This document shows positions 1 through 6,760 of a stretch of DNA of 33,020 nucleotides, piece after piece. The notes beneath the pieces are model-generated. The model saw only the letters and a list, made by a program, of their open reading frames with translations. It did no database searches and was not told the origin of the DNA. Position 1 is the stretch's first letter; every line of letters begins with the position of its first letter. Source of the DNA: Bacillota bacterium (GTDB lineage Bacteria; Bacillota_I; Bacilli_A; RF39; UBA660); NCBI GenBank assembly GCA_023391185.1, contig JAEWBI010000005.1, forward strand, positions 1-33,020, written 5' to 3'. A program made the position numbers and the translations under genes.

Positions 1-447
1 AGTCATACCTGTTCTACTAGGAACATTATATAACAAAATAGGAGTGTCATTAACTTGACTTGCAATAGCGGTATAATGTGCTATTAGTCCATTCTGTGAA
101 GTTTTATTATAATATGGTGTCACTAAAAGTAACCCATCTACTCCTAATTCTACTACCTTTTTTGATAACAATATACAATGGTTGGTGTCATTGCTTCCTG
201 TTCCAACTATTAAAGGTATTCTGCCATTTATACATTCTGTAGCCACGTCGACCACTTCTAAATGTTCTTTATCTGTCAAAGTAGATGCTTCTCCTGTTGT
301 TCCTGCAATAATAATAGCATCTGTCTTATTATTTATTTGAAACTCTATTAATTGTTTTAACTTCTTGAAATCAATAGAATTATTAAGATCAAATGGTGTT
401 ACCATAGCTACACCAGATCCCGTAAATATTGTTTTAAATTTTTCCAA
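1..447 (-). CDS. dapA: 4-hydroxy-tetrahydrodipicolinate synthase family protein, 5' part only
   Basis: The window holds the first 149 codons; the gene runs off the left edge. The family is a class I aldolase-type TIM barrel that condenses pyruvate with aspartate semialdehyde in lysine/diaminopimelate synthesis. Visible motifs are GTTGEAST (residues 49-56, substrate loop), PYYNKTSQNG (111-120) and YNVPSRTG (140-147), which supplies the catalytic Tyr140 and substrate Arg145. The Schiff-base lysine lies outside the window. I chose a TTG start because AGGAGG lies 6 nt upstream and the next in-frame ATG (codon 15) would remove the first barrel strand. The closely related N-acetylneuraminate lyase fold cannot be fully excluded, but SRTG favours DapA. 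A possible attenuating leader lies about 190 nt upstream. Confidence 0.88.
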   Translation of the reverse strand, partial: MEKFKTIFTGSGVAMVTPFDLNNSIDFKKLKQLIEFQINNKTDAIIIAGTTGEASTLTDKEHLEVVDVATECINGRIPLIVGTGSNDTNHCILLSKKVVELGVDGLLLVTPYYNKTSQNGLIAHYTAIASQVNDTPILLYNVPSRTGMT

Positions 448-632
448 ATTAACCTCCTCTTAATAATAAGTTATACACTCTTTCATAAGAATATAATTTT
501 ATCAATTCTATATAAAATATGCTAAAATCTTTATTATGTCTACTAGTGTTGAAAAGAAATACTATATAATCCTAATTTTTCTATACTTATTCATAGCAAT
601 CAATTATCTACTGTTATTGTTTTTTTATTATC

Positions 633-752
633 ACAAAAAAACTAACCAAAATATTAGTTAGTTATTTCTATATATATCTCGAAAATTTCGAGTTTTTAAT
701 CATTATGGTGCGCCTGTAAAGGACGTTTGGAAATTTTATAAGGTTAATTTCT
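633..752 (-). promoter_or_regulatory. Possible attenuator or riboswitch leader upstream of dapA (class not recognised)
   Basis: A TATAAT box on the minus strand (759-764) would start a transcript near 752. About 115 nt later comes an intrinsic terminator: arms AACTAAC (663-657) and GTTAGTT (646-640) followed by a run of T (640-635). Between them lie a hairpin with arms CTCGAAA/TTTCGAG (679-693) and a GC-richer segment at 711-727 that stands out in this AT-rich DNA. The leader's 5' segment AATTAACC (749-742) can pair with the terminator's 3' arm GGTTAGTT over 8 bp with one G-U, giving mutually exclusive folds. No ORF fits. I do not recognise a lysine, SAM, purine, T-box or preQ1 core. A stand-alone small RNA is the alternative. 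The remaining DNA to dapA (448-632) shows no clear gene. Confidence 0.4.
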
Positions 753-782
753 AAACATATTATACCACACTTTTCTTAATTT

Positions 783-807
783 TAAATAAAAATAGGTTGA
801 GCTATTT
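783..807 (-). terminator. Weak intrinsic terminator after the ABM-like gene
   Basis: Minus-strand arms AAATAG (807-802) and CTATTT (795-790) with a 6-nt loop are followed by a T-rich tail. It lies just downstream of the ABM-like stop codon at 830. Confidence 0.45.
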
Positions 808-829
808 GTTATATTGTAATTTATTTATA

Positions 830-1177
830 CTAAACTATATTTTCGCCTAGTATAATTTTAGGCATTGTAGTTAAACATCTGTTCCATCTTTTATAAAATT
901 TTTCTATACCTAATTTTGATACTTGTGCGTGAACTTCCTTATTCTCTAAAGTCCAATGTAAAATGTAAGTTACTTTATCAACATATCTAGTCAATTCAAC
1001 TGGTGGTATTCCTTCCTTTACAGCATTAAAATCTTTTTGTCTATGTGTTCTTTTTATATATTTGACATCAATAACTCCATTTTGGGATTTGTAGAATTCA
1101 GCTACTTCTTTCATAAGTTCTTCAACTTCTTCTTGTTTATTTAATTTTACTTCATAAATACAAATTTCATTAAACAT
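830..1177 (-). CDS. Small protein resembling the antibiotic biosynthesis monooxygenase (ABM) fold
   Basis: This encodes 115 residues. The N-terminal pattern, a strand (EICIYEVKL) followed by a helix (KQEEVEELMKEVAEFYKSQNGV) and then a strand, is what small dimeric ferredoxin-like ABM/EthD-type proteins show. Such proteins act as cofactor-free oxygenases, haem-degrading enzymes or simple binding proteins, and nothing here tells which. A longer reading from a GTG at 1189 is possible, but that GTG lies inside the GGGGTGG ribosome binding site. The ATG at 1177 has proper spacing and is preferred. The gene stands alone, bounded by the candidate dapA leader on one side and the mobilizable element's oriT region on the other. 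Confidence 0.55.
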   Translation of the reverse strand: MFNEICIYEVKLNKQEEVEELMKEVAEFYKSQNGVIDVKYIKRTHRQKDFNAVKEGIPPVELTRYVDKVTYILHWTLENKEVHAQVSKLGIEKFYKRWNRCLTTMPKIILGENIV

Positions 1178-1341
1178 ATTATTTACCACCCCTATTAAAT
1201 TAATATTTGTTATTTAGATAATTATATCATATTTTTAAATTTTTTTATTAATATTACAAAAAATAGATGATTGAAATTTTATTTTAAATCGACATAATTT
1301 TACTTGATTATTATCTTACTAAATTATGTTATATAGGTTTC

Positions 1342-1400
1342 AAAAGGGGTACCCTTTTGCACACCGTTATTGGCTCTGCCAATAGCGTAGTGTGTTACTC
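1342..1400 (+). other. oriT: Origin of transfer (oriT), MobV/pMV158 type
   Basis: The plus strand holds GCACAC (1359-1364), then a hairpin TATTGGC-TCT-GCCAATA (1368-1384), then TAGTGTG followed by TTA (1388-1397). The MobV prototype pMV158 is nicked within 5'-TAGTGTG/TTA-3', next to a hairpin flanked by GCACAC. The same order and nick sequence occur here, so the predicted nick is between 1394 and 1395. GCACAC can also pair with GTGTG to extend the stem. A second small hairpin, AAAAGGG/CCCTTTT (1342-1358), abuts it. A MobV relaxase is encoded 0.9 kb away. Transfer 5'->3' from 1395 would lead with the DUF5677 and relaxase region. The rest of the 1190-1483 gap is AT-rich and shows no gene. Confidence 0.8.
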
Positions 1401-1483
1401 TCTTGGTTATCAAAAGAAATTTATATAACTTTGTTTACTAGTTCAAATTGTGATTTATATTATCAATGAAATACAGTGTAATT

Positions 1484-2227
1484 TTAAAAATTAATATTAG
1501 CTAAACTTTTATTAGCATAGTTATTTTTGAAATTATCATAAAATATTTCTACTAAACTATTTACTTCTCTTATTGTTGAAAATATATCTTTGATATATTT
1601 TTTTTCATAACTTAAATTTATTTTTTGATCACATAATGAAGTATATTCGCAAATAGTATCAGAATATGTGTGTGCATATCCACAATTAATTTTATAAATA
1701 TTTAAATATAAATTTTCCATTTCTGGTACATTTTTTTTAGTCTTATTAACTCGCTTAGCTATTGAAATTCCACTCCAATTTTGCAGTTTTTGATATTCTT
1801 CTTTTTTAATATTATATTTTTCCAAAAATTCTTTATACTTTGGCAGAGTAATATTTTGATATTCATTTTGGTTTACTTCATATTGTATTTCTTTGGGTGA
1901 ACTATTATATAGTAACACTCTATTGACGTACTGATATTCTCCAAATCTTAAATACAAATTTTTTCTATCTGTTTCACAATAAAGAAAATCAACTAAAACT
2001 TCAAACATAGACCTGATTATAATATTACCTGATGTTACCATATGGTGAGAATCTAAAACTATTACTCCTCTTAATAAATCTATAAAGTTAAATAACATAA
2101 GACATGGTGCTAAACGAAATTGTTCGTAATTACCCACTAACTGTACACTTTTCAACAAATTCTCTAATTTGATTACATGTTCATTATATTTGCTTAATTT
2201 TTCAAAATCAATTTTTTCATCATACAT
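1484..2227 (-). CDS. DUF5677-type protein, cargo of the mobilizable element
   Basis: This encodes 247 residues, mostly helical and soluble. The central stretch with RSMFEVLVDFLYC (about residues 72-84), followed by a conserved R/YxHxYSD-like C-terminal part (CGYAHTYSD), resembles DUF5677, a family of unknown function often found on mobile elements and in defence-rich regions. There is no signal peptide or membrane segment. It has its own TATAAT box (2272-2277) and a poor ribosome site, so it may be expressed separately from the relaxase gene 59 bp upstream. It lies between the relaxase and oriT and is the only visible cargo of the element. A defence or regulatory role would be a guess. Confidence 0.6.
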   Translation of the reverse strand: MYDEKIDFEKLSKYNEHVIKLENLLKSVQLVGNYEQFRLAPCLMLFNFIDLLRGVIVLDSHHMVTSGNIIIRSMFEVLVDFLYCETDRKNLYLRFGEYQYVNRVLLYNSSPKEIQYEVNQNEYQNITLPKYKEFLEKYNIKKEEYQKLQNWSGISIAKRVNKTKKNVPEMENLYLNIYKINCGYAHTYSDTICEYTSLCDQKINLSYEKKYIKDIFSTIREVNSLVEIFYDNFKNNYANKSLANINF

Positions 2228-2286
2228 ATTTTACACTCTCTCATTTTTATAAATTACTATTATTCTTATTAATTATACCACATTTT

Positions 2287-3543
2287 CTAAAGTTCTATAT
2301 CATTATTTCTTTCTTCTTCTTCATAGTATCTATCAATGTCTATATACTTAAATAATTCATATTCTTTAGTAGTATCTTTTGCTACTTGATAAACATCTTC
2401 TTTATCAAAATCCTCTTTATTATAAAAACTCTTTATTTCACTAACTGCATCGTTTTTAGCTTCTTTATTACCTATCTTTAATATTTGTCTAAAGAATCTC
2501 TTTATAGCGTATAAAACGGATTCTATATAATTATTTAGCCTACTATTTTCTCTTTCTAAATTATTATTCTTATACTTCAATATTTCAACTTCTCTTTTAA
2601 TATTTTCATTCTCTTTTTCTAAATATTTATATGATTTTGCATACTCATCAACTTCATTATAAACTTTTTGTATTTTAGGTTGTAATTCTATCACTTTTTT
2701 TGTTTCATTAATTACTTTATTCATTGATTCAAAAGTATCTTTTTTTATTTTAACAAATTCTTTATCAAATATAGTTTCTTTATTAGTCTCCATTTTATTT
2801 TCTAAATCACTCATTGCATTATTTAATTTTTCATTTTTAATAGTTATCTCTAAATTTAATTTTCTAGTTATTTGTTTATATTGTTTTATATCAATATGTT
2901 CATTATCAGAATTTTTAATGCCCCTATCTAAATCATATCCATTTTTAACCATTCTACTATGGTACTTATCTTGTAAGGTAGATAAATAATCTCTATCTTT
3001 CATATATTGTTTTTTAGAAATTGTCCATTTTTCTTCTTTACTTCTTTTATCAAATTTTTTGATTAATGGTACCACCACACAATGTAAGTGTGGTGTTTTT
3101 TCATCTAAATGAATTACTGCATTTAAAATTTGATTTTTATTATAACCAATATCTTCATAAACAAACTCCATACAAGTATTTGCCCATTTTATTATTTCAT
3201 CTTTATCCATGTTCTTGAAGAACTCTTTATCACTAGTAAATAATAATTCATCAGCTACTACACTATTAGAATCATCTAACATTTGATTAAATGTTTTCTT
3301 TCTATTTTCTCTTTCTACTGCTTGTTTTTTATCATGTTGCTCTTTATAATCTTTAACTAATTTCATATAAGAATTATAGTAGTTTTTATTACAATCTATA
3401 ATTTGAATATTTTCATTTGACTTAAATTTATTAATATCCAGATTACTTTTATAAGCTTCTTTTAATCTTCCATTATGAGATCCTATTTGCCCTAAATCTT
3501 TTAATGTATTAATTGGTTCTACTCTAAATATTGCATAACTCAT
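2287..3543 (-). CDS. mobV: MobV-family relaxase (Mob/Pre plasmid recombination enzyme)
   Basis: This encodes 418 residues. The relaxase nicks oriT and pilots the transferred strand during mobilization by a helper conjugative system. Motif I is GSHNGR (His23) near the N-terminus. Motif III is HLDEKTPHLH (145-154), the metal-binding HxDExTPHxH signature of MobV. Residues of about 230-345 form a long charged coiled coil, as in other MobV proteins. The ATG immediately follows the recombinase stop codon (TAAATG), so translation is probably coupled and the two genes share one transcript from the promoter at 5489-5517. The oriT at 1342-1400 is the expected substrate. The gene is intact although the recombinase upstream of it is broken. 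Confidence 0.93.
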   Translation of the reverse strand: MSYAIFRVEPINTLKDLGQIGSHNGRLKEAYKSNLDINKFKSNENIQIIDCNKNYYNSYMKLVKDYKEQHDKKQAVERENRKKTFNQMLDDSNSVVADELLFTSDKEFFKNMDKDEIIKWANTCMEFVYEDIGYNKNQILNAVIHLDEKTPHLHCVVVPLIKKFDKRSKEEKWTISKKQYMKDRDYLSTLQDKYHSRMVKNGYDLDRGIKNSDNEHIDIKQYKQITRKLNLEITIKNEKLNNAMSDLENKMETNKETIFDKEFVKIKKDTFESMNKVINETKKVIELQPKIQKVYNEVDEYAKSYKYLEKENENIKREVEILKYKNNNLERENSRLNNYIESVLYAIKRFFRQILKIGNKEAKNDAVSEIKSFYNKEDFDKEDVYQVAKDTTKEYELFKYIDIDRYYEEEERNNDIEL

Positions 3544-5334
3544 TTATTCAGCCATCCTATCTACATTTACAAATGTAACTGGTGGAACTGGAACTTCTAT
3601 TACTCCATAACTATCTATTTTATTAAACCCTTTTTTATTTAATATTGGTATTATTTTAAGTGGCTCATTAAATTTATTAATTCTATTATATTTTAAACTA
3701 ATTTGATGATCATTATATTTTTCTTTTTTGATTTCATGATAAGCTACTGGATAGTTAAATTCTAATCTTTCTATATGTTTACTTATTTGCTCTTTTGTCA
3801 TTGGAGCACATACTTCAATTTGAATATTTTCACCATTTGTATTTACTTCTAAAAATCTATTGATAGCTCCTTTGTTAAAAAGGCTAGCATATTCTTCAAT
3901 AAATGTTTTTCTAAAGTTAATTCTTTTTATTTCAATATCTTTATCTTTTTTAATTACCTCAATTGATTCAATATAACTCATTATTAAGTCTTGTTTTTCT
4001 TTTAAGTTAAGTTCATCCCATTTTATTTCAAAATTAGTTTGATAAAATGGATTAACTAAACATTTAATACTTTCTAAATCTCTTTTTAACATAATATCTT
4101 CTACTGTAAAATTAAAATGTTCTAGTTCTTTTTCTTTATTTCTTTTATCTTCTAAATCTTTTATTTTCATTTGCAATATTTTTTTATCTTCATTATATTC
4201 TTTTAAATCAATTACTTTATCTAAATAAGCTTCTTTTAATCTTATTTCTTTATCTTTTAATTTAATTATTTCTTTATTAATCACTTCATTATTATTTTCA
4301 ATTTTATGTTTTAAAAGAGGTGCATAAAATTGTCTAACTGAAATATCATATTCAATGATAGTAGTAATTTGCTCTAATAAGAGTTCTATTAATTTATCTT
4401 CTCTCACAAATGTTTTACAAGTATTACATTGATAATAAATTTATTTCTTTTTTGTGCCACCTGGTGCTTTACAAGCCAGTATTTTGTTACAGTGCGGACA
4501 GACAATTTTTTGAAAGAAGATGTAATCATTTCTTCTAGTATAATTTCTAGTATTCTTTTTTGCCTGAAATTGACAATCTTCCCATAATTCTTTTGAAATA
4601 ATAGGTTCAACTACATTTTCATATAAAATAGGAGACCCATTTCTACCACCGCTTATAAAGTCACCTTTATAAAGAGGATTAGATAATATTTTTAAAATTG
4701 TTGTATCATACCATTTTTTATTTAAAGTATTTTTTTCATTTAAAATATTAGAAATTGTTTGATATGAATTACCTTTTAAATATAAATCAAATATTTTAAT
4801 TATTGTATCTTTTTCAATTGGATTAATTACTAGTTTTTTATCTAGTCTAGTAAATCCTAAAGTTTTTCTAACTGGAATATGTCCATCTTTTATAGCTCCA
4901 ACTAAACCAAATTTAGTTCTTTAAGAAACTCTTTCAATTTCTAGTTGGGAAAGTACTGTAAGCATTCTAACAAAAAATCTTCCATTAGCTGTACTTGTAT
5001 TAATATCATCTACTGCACATTCTAAAGCACAATCATATTTTTCTAGTTCTACTATTAAATTTTCTAAATCTCTTACACTTCTAGTTAATCTATCTAGTTT
5101 ATAAGCTACTATAACATTAATATTATTTTTTCTTACTTCATCTAGCATCTCTTGGAATGCCGGTCTATTAGTATCTTTCGCACTAATTCCGGCATCTTCA
5201 TAGATCTTAAATACATTATAATCTCTATATTTACATAAATCTTTTAATTTAATTAATTGTTCTTTTAGTGAATAACCTTCTCTAGCTTGATCTTCAGTTG
5301 ATACCCTAATATAAATTCCTGCACTTTTTTTCAT
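3544..5334 (-). pseudogene. Large serine recombinase (integrase) interrupted by two in-frame TAA codons
   Basis: One reading frame of 596 codons runs from ATG 5334 to the stop at 3544, broken by TAA at 4923-4921 (codon 138) and 4443-4441 (codon 298). No frameshift is needed. The resolvase domain covers residues 1-140, with YIRVST (Ser12 nucleophile), EDAGISAKDTNRPAF and YKLDRLTRS. After the first stop the frame reads RTKFGLVGAIKDGHIP, the normal continuation of SQLEIERVSE, so GAA to TAA is the likely mutation. The recombinase domain and a zinc ribbon follow; the second stop falls between its two knuckles, CPHC (279-282) and CNTC (303-306). A coiled coil and C-terminal tail complete the usual large-serine-integrase size. 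The 137-residue N-terminal piece and a 287-residue piece (GTG 4407) are open but unlikely to work as an integrase. Confidence 0.88.
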
Positions 5335-5350
5335 AGTTTTCCCCTTTCAC

Positions 5351-5401
5351 AAAAAGAGGAGTCAAAAGCACTAGTTAAACTAATACCTTTGACTCCTCTT
5401 T
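5351..5401 (-). terminator. Attenuator hairpin between leader peptide and recombinase
   Basis: On the minus strand, 14 bp of perfect complementarity (AAAGAGGAGTCAAA at 5401-5388 with its complement at 5366-5353) enclose a 21-nt loop and are followed by TTTTT (5355-5351). It ends about 16 nt before the recombinase start. The 5' arm is inside the leader-peptide coding sequence, so a ribosome on the last codons would prevent the stem from forming. Confidence 0.85.
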
Positions 5402-5439
5402 GATATATAATAATTTGAATCAATAAATTTTATTTTCAT
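5380..5439 (-). CDS. 19-codon leader peptide in front of the recombinase-relaxase operon
   Basis: ATG at 5439 follows a strong GGAGGG ribosome site by 6 nt. The ORF encodes MKIKFIDSNYYISKRSQRY and stops with TAG at 5382-5380. Its last seven codons lie on the 5' arm and loop of the 14-bp attenuator stem. This is the arrangement of ribosome-mediated attenuation leaders seen before some inducible resistance genes (erm, ABC-F, tet(M) type). Stalling or slow translation near the end would open the hairpin and let RNA polymerase reach the recombinase and mobV. What is sensed is unknown; the peptide ends in a basic Arg/Lys/Gln/Tyr stretch. It is too short to recognise by homology. Confidence 0.6.
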   Translation of the reverse strand: MKIKFIDSNYYISKRSQRY

Positions 5440-5488
5440 ATAATCCCTCCATTTACTAATTTTGGAAATACAACTTCATTGATTTATT

Positions 5489-5517
5489 ACTATAAACTTT
5501 TATTATAAGTTTGTCAA
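5489..5517 (-). promoter_or_regulatory. Strong sigma-A promoter of the IME operon
   Basis: The -35 TTGACA (5517-5512) and -10 TATAGT (5494-5489) are separated by exactly 17 bp. It drives the leader peptide, attenuator, recombinase and relaxase. It starts only 16 bp beyond the stop of the 91-aa gene, so the element's right end must lie close to it. Confidence 0.75.
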
Positions 5518-5532
5518 CATTTTTTATAGGCA

Positions 5533-5808
5533 TTAGTTTTTACTTTTTATATAATCTTTTAAAGCACTTATATCAATAGAGTTTTCTAAAGAATTTATAT
5601 AAACTAAATTAGAATCATTAAAGAATAAATATGTAATATTATTAACTTCTAATTTATGTGGCTCAATATAAGCTAGATTAGTTTTATCTATACTTATTAA
5701 TTTACCTTTTATAAGTTTTGATTTTACTCCTAGAAACTTTGTAATACTTTTAATTCTATTATTTAAAGAATCTTCTATTTCAATATTTTCTTTTGTTATA
5801 TTTATCAT
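5533..5808 (-). CDS. Unrecognised 91-aa protein between ssrA and the mobilizable element
   Basis: I do not recognise a family. The protein is small, soluble and lysine-rich, with beta-type stretches (LAYIEPHKLEVNNITYLFF, NLVYINSL) and no Cys or Trp. Its ATG follows a clear AAAGGAGAAGG site. It lies only about 25 nt after the T-run of the ssrA terminator, leaving little room for a promoter, so it may depend on readthrough. Its stop codon sits 16 bp before the IME promoter. It could be a host gene or belong to the element; base composition does not separate it from its neighbours. Confidence 0.6.
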   Translation of the reverse strand: MINITKENIEIEDSLNNRIKSITKFLGVKSKLIKGKLISIDKTNLAYIEPHKLEVNNITYLFFNDSNLVYINSLENSIDISALKDYIKSKN

Positions 5809-5833
5809 TTAATCCTTCTCCTTTCAAATACAC

Positions 5834-5858
5834 AAAAAAAAAGTTAATCGAAATTAAC
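5834..5858 (-). terminator. Intrinsic terminator of ssrA
   Basis: Minus-strand stem GTTAAT/ATTAAC with a stable TTCG tetraloop is followed by nine Ts (5842-5834). A further inverted repeat GTCGAA/TTCGAC (5873-5891) lies between it and the tmRNA 3' end. Confidence 0.85.
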
Positions 5859-5902
5859 CTTTATATTTGAAAGTCGAATAATTAGTTCGACTAATTTCCC
5901 TC

Positions 5903-6252
5903 TGGTGGAGCTGAGGGGAATTGAACCCCTGTCCAAAAATACCTCATCATAAATATCTACAAGTTTAGTTAGTTGATAAAATTCCTAGAAAAAATTGATA
6001 ACTAACAATCTCTTCTCTAGTGAGCCTATAAAATTCATTATTACTTCTAGGCACCATAATAATATATCCTACTAAATCGAGCCCCTTAAAATCCCCGTAG
6101 GAGAAGAATTAAAAGAAGCAGCTTGCTATTCTATCTTTAGATTAAGCGAAAGCTAATTGATTTCTGTTTCCAGTTATTTTTTTTCGCACGTAAGGAGTGC
6201 CTTCCACTTGCAACTTATGCCTTAGCATTCCTGTCGAAACCAAAGCAGCCCC
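5903..6252 (-). ncRNA. ssrA: Transfer-messenger RNA (tmRNA)
   Basis: This 350-nt RNA rescues stalled ribosomes together with SmpB. The 5' end GGGGCTGCTTTGGTTTCGACAG and the 3' end with the TTCAATTCC T-arm and encoded CCA form the tRNA-like domain. A compact pseudoknot (AAGG/CCTT with GCAC/GTGC, about 6206-6187) precedes the tag frame. In the frame ending at TAA 6144-6142 the tag reads about RKKITGNRNQLAFA, with the hydrophobic LAFA ending expected for proteolysis; the exact resume codon is uncertain. It lies directly downstream of smpB, with its own promoter and terminator. No canonical tRNA gene is seen elsewhere in the window. Confidence 0.97.
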
Positions 6253-6262
6253 ATAAGAAATA

Positions 6263-6298
6263 CACCACCATTATATTCTAAAATACTGGTGGTGTCAA
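6263..6298 (-). promoter_or_regulatory. ssrA promoter enclosed by an 8-bp inverted repeat
   Basis: TTGACA (6298-6293) and TATAAT (6275-6270) are spaced by 17 bp, a consensus sigma-A promoter, with transcription expected just upstream of the mature 5' end. Perfect arms CACCACCA (6294-6287) and TGGTGGTG (6270-6263) flank the spacer and overlap the -35 end and the -10 start. They could be an operator or, in read-through smpB mRNA, a hairpin. Confidence 0.8.
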
Positions 6299-6313
6299 TT
6301 TAATAAAGCAGAT

Positions 6314-6751
6314 TTATCTTAACTTATAATTTTTTTGTAAATCTCTTTTAATATCTTTTTCCTTGATACTTTCCCTTTTGTCATAAGTTTTTTTACCTTT
6401 ACCAAGGCCTAGTAAAATTTTAGCCTTGTTTCTTTTAAAATATAACTTAAGAGGCACCAATGTAAGACCTTGTAAATCTAATTTATCGCGAAGTTTTAAA
6501 ATTTCTTTTTTATGCAATAACAACTTTCTTGTTCTTGTTTCTTCATGATTAAAAATATTTCCTTCTTTATAATGACTTATATGCATATTAAGTAAAAATA
6601 CTTCACCGTTTCTTATTATCGCATAACTATCTTTTAAATTGGCTTTTCCATCTTTAATTGATTTTATTTCTGTGCCTGTAAGAACGATTCCTGATTCAAT
6701 TTCTTCTAATATTTCATAATCAAATCTTACTTTTCTATTGTTAATTTCCAT
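6314..6751 (-). CDS. smpB: SsrA-binding protein SmpB
   Basis: This encodes 145 residues, the normal family length. SmpB binds the tRNA-like domain of tmRNA and stands in for the anticodon stem in the ribosomal decoding site. Signatures are the N-terminal RKVRFDYEILEEIESGIVLTGTEIKS, then ANLKDSYA, HEETRTRKLLLHK, and LVPLKLYFKRNKAKILLGLGKGKKTYDKRESIKEKD. The lysine/arginine-rich C-terminal tail enters the mRNA channel. ATG follows GAGGGATATT. It ends the run rnr-capA-like-smpB and is followed within 62 bp by ssrA, the classic rescue cluster of Firmicutes. Confidence 0.97.
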   Translation of the reverse strand: MEINNRKVRFDYEILEEIESGIVLTGTEIKSIKDGKANLKDSYAIIRNGEVFLLNMHISHYKEGNIFNHEETRTRKLLLHKKEILKLRDKLDLQGLTLVPLKLYFKRNKAKILLGLGKGKKTYDKRESIKEKDIKRDLQKNYKLR

Positions 6752-6760
6752 AATATCCCT

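Noticed and set aside
679..693. Plus-strand terminator CTCGAAA/TTTCGAG plus TTTTT
   Set aside because: The loop would be one base and no plus-strand gene lies upstream; more likely an internal hairpin of the minus-strand leader.
633..752. Lysine riboswitch before dapA
   Set aside because: Too short, and without the conserved five-way junction core.
4404..4610. Open frame of 68 codons on the minus strand inside the recombinase
   Set aside because: It is out of frame with the recombinase, whose own frame continues through here with a recognisable recombinase domain and CPHC knuckle. No ribosome site.
3544..5334. Genetic code change making TAA a sense codon
   Set aside because: TAA ends many intact genes here (for example smpB, rplT and efp), so the recombinase stops are real.
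5353..5401. Long inverted repeat as the IME end
   Set aside because: Serine-integrase elements do not have such terminal repeats, and the T-run and leader ORF explain it better as an attenuator.
6139..6187. tmRNA tag in the frame starting GCG AAA AAA AAT AAC
   Set aside because: It starts well but ends in SFRLI, not a degradation signal. The alternative frame ends LAFA-TAA.
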